NCBI RefSeq assembly: GCF_904848165.1
Contig: NZ_LR884459.1
Coordinates: forward strand, 310,001 to 374,000
Source: Psychrobacter arenosus
GTDB taxonomy: Bacteria > Pseudomonadota > Gammaproteobacteria > Pseudomonadales > Moraxellaceae
DNA: 64,000 nucleotides
Reading direction: 5' to 3'
Part shown: in pieces, positions 1-8,155 of the stretch
Numbering within the stretch: the first letter of the stretch is position 1
How the letters are laid out: each line of letters starts with the position of its first letter
Position numbers and translations under genes: made by a program
Notes under the pieces: model-generated
Told to the model about the DNA's origin: nothing
Databases searched by the model: none
The model's input: only the letters and a program-made list of their open reading frames with translations

Positions 1-1769
1 CAGCCGCGGCTCATCTGCTCATGGGTAAGGCCAAAGCTCTCGTACAGTGGTGGCAGCATCAACCAATCTAAAACCTCCGGCGCCTCAAAGCGTGCGCTCT
101 CACTACCGAGCAAACGATAAAACCCACTGATAGCTTCCCAAAGTTGGCGGATAGACGTATCAACGACCCCGGTCACTTTAGCGGGTAGTGTTAATCCATC
201 TTGACCTTTGCCATCGACAAACACCGAATTAATCAAAGCATGGTGGCGATCTACATCCGGTAATAACACCACGATATCTGAGACATGACGCTTACTACCA
301 TCGGGATTGCGCTCATTTAACCAACGGCCAATCATACCGCGCAACACTTCCAACTGCCGCTGCAAACTGTGGCAGGCGTGAATGCTTAGGCTATTATCTT
401 GATCTGATACCGCCCATTCGCGATGTTTTACAAAGCGTTTTTGCTGCAAAATCGAGTCTGAATGCCACTCTTCGGGCTCAGCAAAATTCATTGACAACTG
501 CTCGCCCAATGCTTGACTGACTCGACCTGCGGTAGCCTGTTGAGTTGCGGACTCATCCAACATCAAGACATCATTTTGCAAACGTGCCAGCAGACTGTCA
601 TTGGGCAAATCATCTTCCCAAGCATCATGGGTATCTGTGGAGCTATAAGCTAGGCTCTGTCCATAGTCCGGCTCATCTTCTTCAGTGAATCTATCTTGCC
701 AATCAATGACAATATCTTCATGAAATTCGTTACCCGAGAGATTTGCCAACATAGCGAAAGTCTCGCGCGACTGCTTACCCAACTGCGACAATAGCGCATG
801 TCCATATTCCCGTAGAAAGACACTTTGCGGATTGATAATTTTCTGTCGCTGTAACCAAACTTTATCCACAATATCTGCCCAAAATAGCTTAGAGGGGTTG
901 TAATGCAATAAAGTAATATCGGTATAGCGAGATAGGCGCTGCAAAAAGTCCAACTCATTCTGCGGTAGCTGCTGAATCGTAAAAATGCGCAGGGCTTTCG
1001 GTAAGGCTGCGCGCTCATTCGCTTGATTGTCCTCTAGCGCTTGCCAAAACAGGCTTTCAATCGCTACTCGGTGCTGATGCACGCCAGCAAACAGGTGATA
1101 CCACAGGTGACGTTGCGCCGCTTCTAGCTCATTATAATGCGCGACTAGCCAAGGGGGCGTCTCCGTCGCATATTGATCAAAGCGCTCAGACAACTCATCC
1201 TTTGCTTTAATCATACCCTCAACATCAAGCCCTTCGTCTTTGGACCATTGATTGAGCCATTCATCACGGTGGGTCAGATAGCGGTTAAATACTCTAGATA
1301 GGTCTGTAGCAAGTTGCCACAGCCGCGCTTCTTGTTGCACTTGGTCACTATCCGTCCCTAGCAGCGAGGCCAATAAAGGATGTACGGGATGACTCTCATC
1401 TTCCATAATACTTTGGCGATAGTAGGTCAAATAACCAAACAAACGCCATTGCATCACTGTGGTCGATAACACCGCCACTTCGGGCACATTTAATAAAGCA
1501 GCATTCGGATTTTGCTCGGCTAACCAAGTATTGTGCTTGGCTAGCACCTCTTGCATCAGCGTCCATTGATATTGACCCCAAAACTTAGTGGTCACTAAGG
1601 TACTAATACCGGCACGACTGGCGATAGTCTTATCCAACCAATCGCCCAGTACCATCGAGGGTACGATGACCAGAAATTCTTCAAAGATAGATTGTTGTTT
1701 TGATTGGTAAGCTTTGAGCAAATGGGTGACTAAGCGCTCAGTACGGTGGGACTGGATAATAGTAAACAT
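1..1769 (-). CDS. recC: Exodeoxyribonuclease V subunit gamma (RecC), N-terminal part; gene runs off the left edge
   Basis: This is the RecC subunit of the RecBCD helicase-nuclease, which processes double-strand breaks and recognises Chi. Translating the minus strand from the ATG at 1767-1769 gives an uninterrupted frame to base 1. It opens with MFTIIQSHRTERLV, then has the RecC-like segment VPSMVLGDWLDKTIA followed by typical inner segments such as RIFTIQQLPQNELDFL and LSIHACHSLQRQLEVLR. About 590 residues are present, roughly half of a usual RecC; the 3' half lies outside the window. recB and recD probably lie to the left, but this cannot be seen. The gene is divergent from the small gene at 2221. 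The family assignment is confident because several RecC-type motifs occur in the right order. Confidence 0.9.
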   Translation of the reverse strand, partial: MFTIIQSHRTERLVTHLLKAYQSKQQSIFEEFLVIVPSMVLGDWLDKTIASRAGISTLVTTKFWGQYQWTLMQEVLAKHNTWLAEQNPNAALLNVPEVAVLSTTVMQWRLFGYLTYYRQSIMEDESHPVHPLLASLLGTDSDQVQQEARLWQLATDLSRVFNRYLTHRDEWLNQWSKDEGLDVEGMIKAKDELSERFDQYATETPPWLVAHYNELEAAQRHLWYHLFAGVHQHRVAIESLFWQALEDNQANERAALPKALRIFTIQQLPQNELDFLQRLSRYTDITLLHYNPSKLFWADIVDKVWLQRQKIINPQSVFLREYGHALLSQLGKQSRETFAMLANLSGNEFHEDIVIDWQDRFTEEDEPDYGQSLAYSSTDTHDAWEDDLPNDSLLARLQNDVLMLDESATQQATAGRVSQALGEQLSMNFAEPEEWHSDSILQQKRFVKHREWAVSDQDNSLSIHACHSLQRQLEVLRGMIGRWLNERNPDGSKRHVSDIVVLLPDVDRHHALINSVFVDGKGQDGLTLPAKVTGVVDTSIRQLWEAISGFYRLLGSESARFEAPEVLDWLMLPPLYESFGLTHEQMSRG

Positions 1770-2072
1770 AGCAAACGAACCAAGGATTAATTAAGACTAA
1801 TAAATTTGAGGTGTGCAAACAGGGTGGCACTAGCAAATAGGGTCGCACGAAACTCTCCTAAATACTAGCAGCAAACCGATTGGCTGCGCTTTCTTACGAC
1901 AGCCTATGTCGCCTGATAAAGGTAAAGTTAGAGGGGTTTATTGGGGCTATTTTCGTTTTTTTCAGGGTCCAGGACAACTTTTGATGAATACGGGTCAAAT
2001 AGGAAACTATTATTAAGGTAATATCAGGCCGTAATGGGTGGGTTCAACGACTAGATACCTGCGAAGACATGT

Positions 2073-2127
2073 TATGATAGTCCGTGCACCAGCCTCCTTA
2101 AAAGCTATATAAATAAAGGACTGGTGC
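2073..2127 (+). promoter_or_regulatory. Putative -10 box followed directly by a strong stem-loop (5' leader of the gene at 2221)
   Basis: TATGAT at 2073-2078 resembles a sigma70 -10 box; no good -35 is visible. About 8 bases further a hairpin begins: GCACCAG (2086-2092) and TCCTT (2095-2099) pair with AAGGA (2116-2120) and CTGGTGC (2121-2127), giving 12 base pairs with a two-base bulge. An A/T-rich stretch follows. If the -10 is real, the transcript would start almost exactly at the stem, about 95 nt before the ATG at 2221. It could be an mRNA-stabilising leader, an attenuator or a weak terminator. The rest of the recC-2221 intergenic stretch (1770-2220) shows nothing else recognisable. Confidence 0.4.
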
Positions 2128-2220
2128 TAATATTTTATTTTTCTTCAGAGACTTTTTTTTACTCAAAATCGCTCTAAAACTTACCCTGCTTTATGCTCAT
2201 TATTAAGGGAGTCGACTACT

Positions 2221-2559
2221 ATGCCCCTACGTCCTGTGAACGCCATTTTTGTCCATCAGCTGACCCGCTCTTATGTCATATATCACTGTGGGGAGTTGTG
2301 GAAATTACCGCGGATGAAATTAGACCTAGCCTCTTGGCAACGCCGTAAGCCCTATCGTGGTCCGCTCATGGCGCTGACTCTATGCAGCTCGCAGTTGATT
2401 GCAGACACCGGCTTAAGCGATAAGCTCAATACCTATGACTTTCCTAAAATATTACACGGTATCAATGTGGCAAAGTTTGAGAGTTGGTGGCGCATCCACG
2501 GTTTTGATTGGCAACGCAAAAGACAACTAGCGACAGATAATACTAACTCAATAGAGTAA
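2221..2559 (+). CDS. Conserved-looking hypothetical protein, 112 aa
   Basis: I do not recognise this family. The protein is basic and rich in Trp, Arg and Lys, with no signal peptide and no clear membrane segment; it ends in a polar tail. Trp-rich segments such as ESWWRIHGFDWQRKR suggest a small folded, possibly nucleic-acid-binding protein, but that is a guess. The start is supported by AAGGGAG about 8 bases upstream of the ATG. The gene stands alone between recC (divergent) and the anchored protein at 2859, and has a long structured leader. Codon use resembles that of the neighbours, so it is probably a real gene. Confidence 0.6.
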   Translation: MPLRPVNAIFVHQLTRSYVIYHCGELWKLPRMKLDLASWQRRKPYRGPLMALTLCSSQLIADTGLSDKLNTYDFPKILHGINVAKFESWWRIHGFDWQRKRQLATDNTNSIE

Positions 2560-2858
2560 GAATGCTATTAGCTCAATAGAATAAGGACGCTAGGTGAACG
2601 TATAAGTGCTGAGCTGGCGTCTACAGCCCTATCCTGCCTAACCAACAAGCATTACTCATTATAAGAATAAAGCAGACAAAAAACTCATCAAGCCACTACT
2701 GCCTTTTAGCCCATTAGACCTCTATTAAACAGTCCTGCGTGATGGCAGCCGACTGGCAATTTATCTTTTATTCTAGCGCTCCGTACGCCGGATGGTTTAC
2801 ACTCTTCACTCATCTGCCAACACCAGACCTTGTTACTCACCTGCCTAAGACCCTGCTT

Positions 2859-3602
2859 ATGCGAAGATTTAAATCTATATTGATTGGCTTGATATTATTA
2901 ATCGCAACTTCATTGATGTCTCTGTTAAGCTGGATGTGGCAACGCAATAGTCATAACATCAATCCGCTACCGATCCCGGCCAATGATATAGAGCTGTCAT
3001 TACCTATCGAAGAGGTTGGTTCTGAACAAAACGGCACTGCAGCTCAGAGCGCGACTGCCTTAGCTACTGAGCAAGTGCTGGCTTGCGCAGATGAGCAAAT
3101 TCAACCCGCGCTCACCGAAGCCATTATCAAATTTGAACGTCGTTATCCTAAACTCAATGTCAAAATCACTTATGCAGACTCGGATCGTCTCTTACAGGAC
3201 TGTGCGGTAGATAAGCAAGATATGTTGTTGTTTGCGCGCCCTATCTCAGAAAATACCCTAGCCACCATAGAAAAGACCACACGTACTGAGAAGGTAGCCC
3301 AACAAGCGGCGTCGCCAACAGCACCTCCAACAACAGACGCTAAAGACAGTAAGGTGGATATCACTCCGTTTACTTATACGTTAAAACAAGAGTATCGCTT
3401 TGAAGGGGCACTGCTGACCGAAAGCAATCCTGCGCTGAACTTACGCAACTATCTGCTTTCTAGTGTGGGACAAGATACCTTTATCCAGTTTGGTTATGAC
3501 AGTATCGATGGCTATAGAAACCAAGTCGATGATTTATTTAATCCAAAAATGAAATCTTTGTCGCAGAAAGAGGATACTATCCTGCCAATCGTTGGTGAAT
3601 AG
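2859..3602 (+). CDS. Membrane-anchored protein with a periplasmic-binding-protein-like domain, 247 aa
   Basis: The frame is open from a GTG at 2739, but the ATG at 2859 is preferred. It starts MRRFKSILIGLILLIATS, a short basic segment followed by a hydrophobic helix, which is a natural N-terminal anchor; neither start has a clear ribosome-binding site. After a polar linker comes a segment (ACADEQIQPALTEAIIKFER, then RRYPKLNVKITYADSDRL) that resembles the first lobe of solute-binding proteins such as the molybdate-binding family. The C-terminus (LRNYLLSSVGQDTFIQFGYD) resembles the end of the same fold. The middle is short, so a complete two-lobe binding protein is doubtful. No transporter genes are adjacent. 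The function is unknown and the fold assignment tentative. Confidence 0.5.
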   Translation: MRRFKSILIGLILLIATSLMSLLSWMWQRNSHNINPLPIPANDIELSLPIEEVGSEQNGTAAQSATALATEQVLACADEQIQPALTEAIIKFERRYPKLNVKITYADSDRLLQDCAVDKQDMLLFARPISENTLATIEKTTRTEKVAQQAASPTAPPTTDAKDSKVDITPFTYTLKQEYRFEGALLTESNPALNLRNYLLSSVGQDTFIQFGYDSIDGYRNQVDDLFNPKMKSLSQKEDTILPIVGE

Positions 3603-3826
3603 ATCGCAGTAAATAGATAGTGTACTAGGAACAATCTAGTCAATGAGTAAAGAATGAGGAGTAAGAAGCTCGCTAGCTTAATGCCTGGCACTGAAAACAA
3701 ACACCCTAACTAAGGCGGTATCTGCATTGCTTTCTTGACGGCTTTTTTTTACAATAGCGGAGCTTAACAGGCTGGTGCATCCTGCCCCTGTTTTAGCGGT
3801 ATTAATCGATAACCCCCTTCCCCTAT

Positions 3827-3899
3827 GCGCCTATAGCTCAACAGGATAGAGCAATTGCCTCCTAAGTGATAGATCCAAGTTCGAGTCTTGGTGGGCGCA
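3827..3899 (+). tRNA. tRNA-Arg (anticodon CCU)
   Basis: A complete cloverleaf can be folded. The acceptor stem GCGCCTA pairs with TGGGCGC (one G-T pair); the D stem is GCTC/GAGC; the anticodon stem ATTGC/GTGAT encloses the loop CTCCTAA with anticodon CCT; a 4-base variable loop follows, then T stem CCAAG/CTTGG around TTCGAGT. The discriminator base is A and CCA is not encoded. It reads the rare arginine codon AGG. tRNA-Arg(CCU) genes are frequent integration sites, and the DNA just downstream holds accessory and broken genes. Confidence 0.95.
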
Positions 3900-3948
3900 C
3901 TTTTTATAGTTAATTTTTAGCCATAATCATCTCAGCTCAACAAACTAC

Positions 3949-4128
3949 CTAAGAATAAGCCCTCAACTTAGTATCCAAAATCAATCGAATAAACTTCTGA
4001 AACTGCTTCGGATTAGACAATAGGTGCATAGTCATACCCTCATACGCTGCTTGGCTGTCAAATAACGCATTCATCGCCGTATCAGGATACCTCCCCAACA
4101 TAATCTGATCAGTACTGTTATTGCTGAA
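3949..4128 (-). pseudogene. Orphan 3' gene fragment (60 codons) next to tRNA-Arg
   Basis: On the minus strand a frame is open from just after a stop at 4129-4131 to a TAG at 3949-3951. It encodes a protein-like tail that includes DQIMLGRYPDTAMNALF, then DSQAAYEGMTMHLLSNPKQF and QKFIRLILDTKLRA. Its amphipathic, non-repetitive composition looks like a real C-terminus. The only internal ATG is at about residue 10 and lacks a ribosome-binding site. I do not recognise the family. The most economical reading is the surviving 3' end of a larger gene deleted or displaced at the tRNA locus. Confidence 0.45.
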
Positions 4129-4158
4129 CTACATGTATTATTAAACTCAGACCAGATT

Positions 4159-4887
4159 TTAAGGCTCCTCGCAAACCTGCTTCAAACTTTGACCAAATAA
4201 GGTTTGATTCAGCTTTTGATAGCTTTCATAAGCCTGTTCAGAGTCAACACGATACCCTTGATCAACCAGACATCTACCCAGACCAAAAGTTAGCAAATCA
4301 ATTTTGGCATATTTAGTCGGATTACTAACTTTTTCATTTTGATAACGTGACATGGCATACCTATTGGTTAATGCGCGTTTTTCAACCAACTGCTGCCATT
4401 TATCCTGTACAGCAGCTTCGTCTTTGAAAAAGGGAGCAAGGTATTGCTTACACACCAGCGGACTCAATCTTATCGCTTGTAGCGGATCAACATAAGCCAA
4501 AATATTTAACCGTTTTGTTTTATATTCGCTATCAATAGATTTAACCAACTGCTGTTTATAGTCTTGTGCTTGGGGCACCACATCTAGTCGCTCGACCTGA
4601 CTCTTAATTTGCTGATACTCTTCAGTGAGTATGGCTAAATCAGCCATAGATATTTTTTCCAGTGCTGCAATATCCATAGGCGAATAAAAGCTCTCCAAAT
4701 TGCTTCTAGTTAACCCTCGTATAACGAAATGAGAGTTTTCGATCTGCTTAGCACTATACTTTTTATGGTCAAACTCACCTTCCATATCGCATAAATCATC
4801 CTGCCATTTAGAGACTTCGGCTTGGGCGCTATTAGTCACTGCTAGCAAAGCCACTATAGTCACAGCTAGAGCTGAATAACTTTTCAT
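4159..4887 (-). CDS. Secreted protein of unknown function, 242 aa
   Basis: A clear Sec signal peptide opens the protein (MKSYSALAVTIVALLAVTNS, cleavage probably after AQA), so it should be periplasmic. The mature part is helical and polar, with Cys residues (near DLCDMEG, PLVCKQYLAP, GLGRCLVDQG and the last residues KQVCEEP) that could form disulfide bonds. No enzymatic motif is visible and I do not recognise a family. GGAG lies about 6 bases before the ATG. It lies between the orphan fragment beside tRNA-Arg and the hydrolase at 5094, in an A/T-rich accessory stretch, and may have arrived with them. Confidence 0.6.
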   Translation of the reverse strand: MKSYSALAVTIVALLAVTNSAQAEVSKWQDDLCDMEGEFDHKKYSAKQIENSHFVIRGLTRSNLESFYSPMDIAALEKISMADLAILTEEYQQIKSQVERLDVVPQAQDYKQQLVKSIDSEYKTKRLNILAYVDPLQAIRLSPLVCKQYLAPFFKDEAAVQDKWQQLVEKRALTNRYAMSRYQNEKVSNPTKYAKIDLLTFGLGRCLVDQGYRVDSEQAYESYQKLNQTLFGQSLKQVCEEP

Positions 4888-5093
4888 GGTTAAACTCCTT
4901 TTATCTATTCTACATTTTCCTTAACTAGTCCGGAGTAACTTATTCATCTAATGAAAGAATTGAAATACTGAACTCCATTATGGAGCTTTTAGTAATATTA
5001 TTTACCATTCCTTTTGCACCACTCATCGCTATCTCTACTGAAGACCTCATATATAGTCAGTTCATATCACTTGCACAAGGTGAGCATAACTCT

Positions 5094-6200
5094 CTAATTA
5101 TTTTTATGGACTTTTTCTTGGCTAAGTAAAAATTCAGACATTAAACGCGTTGACCAAGAAGTGGTTTTCAACCTTCCCTCATAAAACCCACAATGACTGC
5201 CCTTTTTCGTAGTCACTACAATAATATTTGGCATCTCCTTAATAGTTTGTTTGTAAGGTTCTAAGTTTTTAATATGACAAACAGGATCGTCTTCTGCATT
5301 TAAAATCATTAAGGGGACTTTAATATCTTCAAACGTATAGATTGGGTTAGAGGCTTTAGCATAACTTTCATAATCCGAAAATCCAGCCATTTTAAAATAT
5401 ATTCTCTCAAATTCGGCTAAAGTTTTGGCCTGCAAAATTTCTTCCCATTGCGGTATCTGTTGCCATACTTCTTGATGGGGTAAAATAAATTTCTGAATGA
5501 GTTTTTTAGTCATAATCCTACTATAAACAGGATGAACATGCTTAAATCCTATTTCAGTGTCATAGCCTGGACAGAGGGCAAAAGCCGCTTTAATCGGTGT
5601 TTTTTCCGCTTCTTCTCCTAAATACCGTATTAATAGTCCTGTCCCAGCAGAAGACCCTACTGCATATAAATCGGACTTTGGAAATTTTTCTTGGATATAA
5701 ATAATCTGCTCTCTAAGGTCTTGAGGCGATCCAAAAAGATTAATTTTAGGCACTGTCAAAGGCAGGCAATCATGCCCACGACGCACACACAAAGCCACAC
5801 GCCAGCCTGTATAAGCATTCAAATCACGAACTATTTCTCGCATTGAATCAAATGTGCCAGTAATGGTATGTAAAAGCACTATAGTTGGGGTATCTTCAGG
5901 CAGATCCAATCCAAACCAAGCGACTGCTGTAATCCCCCCATCTGCCATAGTTAATTGCTCAATAGCATCATATTTTAAATTAATAAGTTTCTTTTTAATA
6001 ATATCAAAAAACATAAGATGTATATGATGATTACGCAGCCAAGGAGTTGGCTTATATTGCTGTTGCAATTGCTCTAGATCTGTAACCGTATCATTAAACA
6101 GCCCGTCTTCTTTATAGTAAAGCGTCGGCAACTCAGGTGCTAATTTAAAAACTGACTTTACATTGGGTATATATTTCATCATATGAACTATGTCTTTCAT
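5094..6200 (-). CDS. YheT/ABHD1-3-like alpha/beta hydrolase, 368 aa
   Basis: A serine hydrolase of the alpha/beta fold. The N-terminal lid region is followed by the oxyanion segment TIVLLHTITGTFDS, the nucleophile elbow VGSSAGTG with Ser184, an acid in ILNAEDDP, and the histidine in KKGSHCGFYEG near the C-terminus. Length and order match the YheT/EMB8-like group, whose members are esterases or lipases of uncertain substrate. There is no signal peptide, so it should be cytoplasmic or loosely membrane-associated. The ATG follows GGAG at a normal distance. It lies in the accessory patch after tRNA-Arg and is lower in GC than the housekeeping genes. Confidence 0.75.
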   Translation of the reverse strand: MKDIVHMMKYIPNVKSVFKLAPELPTLYYKEDGLFNDTVTDLEQLQQQYKPTPWLRNHHIHLMFFDIIKKKLINLKYDAIEQLTMADGGITAVAWFGLDLPEDTPTIVLLHTITGTFDSMREIVRDLNAYTGWRVALCVRRGHDCLPLTVPKINLFGSPQDLREQIIYIQEKFPKSDLYAVGSSAGTGLLIRYLGEEAEKTPIKAAFALCPGYDTEIGFKHVHPVYSRIMTKKLIQKFILPHQEVWQQIPQWEEILQAKTLAEFERIYFKMAGFSDYESYAKASNPIYTFEDIKVPLMILNAEDDPVCHIKNLEPYKQTIKEMPNIIVVTTKKGSHCGFYEGRLKTTSWSTRLMSEFLLSQEKVHKNN

Positions 6201-6263
6201 TTTTTTCTCCAGATATTTATATTTATCCCAACTTACTTACACGTTGAGAGTTCATCAGATTAA

Positions 6264-6452
6264 GGACTACAAGGTCAGCCTGCTATTTGGGCGGCTTGTG
6301 ATTTTCCTAGTATGCGCGCCCTACGCCACTACTTTAAAGTGGAGCGTCTTGTCCCTAAGACGCCCCTATATCTCTCAAGTTATTGGAAAATTGATAGCAA
6401 CGAGGAGCAACGCAAGATTATTAAGCGTGAGAATGCTCAAGAAGCAAACTAG
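6264..6452 (+). pseudogene. 3' remnant of a siderophore-interacting protein (SIP/ViuB family) gene
   Basis: Read on the plus strand in the frame ending at TAG 6450-6452, this stretch encodes QPAIWAACDFPSMRALRHYF, then KVERLVPKTPLYLSSYWKID and SNEEQRKIIKREN. That is the typical C-terminal end of FAD-binding siderophore-interacting ferric reductases: a W/A-rich strand, the S-M-R-A-L-R helix, then the SSYWK motif. A stop at 6261-6263 ends the frame upstream, and the N-terminal FAD and NAD domains are missing. A longer overlapping frame (6190-6456) has no protein-like features and is rejected. The remnant sits beside the PepSY gene pair, consistent with an old iron-uptake locus. Confidence 0.65.
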
Positions 6453-6486
6453 ATAACTGAACAGCTAAAGAAATAGATAATCTCTC

Positions 6487-7395
6487 TTATTTCAATAACT
6501 TCTCAAAAAAAGCAAACCGTGAAATGATCAGCATATCCAATAAGGCTATACTAATTATGGCAATGATTGCGGTGGGGAAAATGACAGCAACTACCAGCAG
6601 GATCATCATAAACCAGACGGGTATAGACCTTTTCAGGCCACGCGCTGGTGGGTTGAGACCTGCGACTTCTTCAGCACTAGGTCGACGTTGCCACCACATC
6701 AAATAACCACTGATGCAAATGCCAATAATGGCTAGGCAAAACAGAATGTTGGCAAGGACGCTCCATAACCCCAACGTGCCCATATGTATGGCGAGACCGG
6801 CTGCCATAAATTTACCAAAGGCATTGTACTCCTCAAAGCGAATATCTGCCAAAACCTTACCCGAGTAGCGGTCAATGTGTACCGTTCGGTCAGCCGTTGG
6901 ACTGCTCATATCATAGCTCATAGAATCTTGACTGAGTGTCCAGACGCCTGTGTCGTCTTGTGGGACATTCATATGATAACGGCCTGTAAACCCTATCTCA
7001 CGGGCGTACTGATTCACTGTATCTACGTTGATGGGAACAGTAGCTGAGAGGCCGTCTTTACCTTTAGTCGTGCCTGATATAGGCATGGGGGTTAGCTCAA
7101 GGACCCAAGGAACTTCTTTGGTCTTACCACTGTTCAAGGCACTGCCATGGGTGGGGCCACTATGAGCCCCATGTACATGAGGTTTCGCCGCGCTCATATC
7201 CATAGCAGCATGGGGATGCTTAGGGTCAATGGAGACAGGTATGGGTGCCACCCCCCATTTACCCGCAGGAAACTGACTCCATGCCTGCACTACTTTTTCA
7301 CCCCAAACCCCTGCCCACGCCATGCCTGAGACACAGAAAAATAACAGCAGAATAGATAGCCAGCTGCCTAAGGTTGCATGAATAGTGCGAAACAA
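6487..7395 (-). CDS. PepSY-associated membrane protein, C-terminal part (separated by a frameshift)
   Basis: This is the second half of a PepSY-TM (PiuB-like) inner-membrane protein. It begins inside what should be the third transmembrane helix (LGSWLSILLLFFCVSGMAWA), has a periplasmic domain with a His-rich segment (near HPHAAMDMSAAKPHVHGAHS), and ends with three more helices, one followed by the conserved YLMWWQRRP loop. The apparent start is a TTG with no ribosome-binding site. Upstream, the same frame stays open and overlaps the end of the gene at 7424. Removing one base, for example in the GGG at 7431-7433, would join both into a protein of about 495 residues, the normal size for the family. 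Such proteins occur beside iron or copper uptake genes. Confidence 0.75.
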   Translation of the reverse strand: MFRTIHATLGSWLSILLLFFCVSGMAWAGVWGEKVVQAWSQFPAGKWGVAPIPVSIDPKHPHAAMDMSAAKPHVHGAHSGPTHGSALNSGKTKEVPWVLELTPMPISGTTKGKDGLSATVPINVDTVNQYAREIGFTGRYHMNVPQDDTGVWTLSQDSMSYDMSSPTADRTVHIDRYSGKVLADIRFEEYNAFGKFMAAGLAIHMGTLGLWSVLANILFCLAIIGICISGYLMWWQRRPSAEEVAGLNPPARGLKRSIPVWFMMILLVVAVIFPTAIIAIISIALLDMLIISRFAFFEKLLK

Positions 7396-7423
7396 TGACC
7401 GTTTCTGCTTGAGGCTGGAACCA

Positions 7424-7975
7424 TTAATCAGGGACCAACATCGCTTTGACAGATTTGCGTCTTTGCCACCATAAATACCAACCTGTGAGAATCATCAGGA
7501 TAGTTAAAGAAGCGGTGGTTTCTTGAATATAATCGCCCACTTTCCCCAGCAGTAAGTCTGCATGGATATTATTGAAAGTATGATATAAATTACTGCCGGC
7601 GGGTATGCTTTGCACAACGTCAGCGGTGTAGGGATTAACCGCTACCATGTTGTCTTGAGTTTCTGATTTAACCTGAAACAAAGCCACGGTATCTGGGTCG
7701 CGAGGCGCAATATATTTCACCAGTGTGCTTTCAGGCAGCGTTGCCAGTGCTGCCTTGGCTTGAGTAGAGACAGGCGTTGCTATTGTAGACTGCGGGAGGA
7801 TGGTCAAACGATCATTTTCGCGCCCCATCGTATTAGCCATCAGCAACATACCCAGCGCGCTACAGGCAAGAATAATCAAAAAAGGTGCTATGAAAATACC
7901 TGAATAAAAATGCCAACGCCATACGCTAAAGTAATGCTGACGGTTTTGTGGCTTTTGCTTGCTTGCACTCATCAA
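7424..7975 (-). CDS. PepSY-associated membrane protein, N-terminal part (ends early at a frameshift)
   Basis: The first half of the PepSY-TM protein. It carries a cytoplasmic start, a first transmembrane helix (FIAPFLIILACSALGMLLMA), a PepSY-like periplasmic domain containing NPYTADVVQSIP and the HTFNNIHADLLLG segment with conserved His, and a second helix ending in GWYLWWQRRKS. The frame then runs into TAA at 7424-7426, exactly where full-length family members continue with a short loop and RTIHATLG, which here lies in another frame. The gene is therefore probably broken, or a sequencing error is present. It is the downstream neighbour of the SafE-type gene and could be cotranscribed with it. 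Confidence 0.75.
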   Translation of the reverse strand: MMSASKQKPQNRQHYFSVWRWHFYSGIFIAPFLIILACSALGMLLMANTMGRENDRLTILPQSTIATPVSTQAKAALATLPESTLVKYIAPRDPDTVALFQVKSETQDNMVAVNPYTADVVQSIPAGSNLYHTFNNIHADLLLGKVGDYIQETTASLTILMILTGWYLWWQRRKSVKAMLVPD

Positions 7976-8155
7976 TAAATTCTCTATAGTTATTAATCAT
8001 ACCCCCCTGTTCTTAAATCGACAGTCATCAGCTAGCGCGCTAAAAATATTGGATTTTGCGACCTGCCACGCTATTACAACGATATTAAGAACAGAAGCTT
8101 TGAAGTTGTTGGAAGCTTTTAAATTATTGAAAACTACCTAGCTAAGAGGTGTCTT

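Noticed and set aside
4980..5129. A 49-codon plus-strand ORF starting MELLVILFTIPFAPLIA, possibly a small membrane protein
   Set aside because: It has no ribosome-binding site and overlaps the 3' end of the hydrolase gene on the other strand. It is too weak to list as a gene.
6190..6456. An 88-codon plus-strand ORF
   Set aside because: Its translation has no family features, while another frame of the same DNA shows a clear SIP C-terminus.
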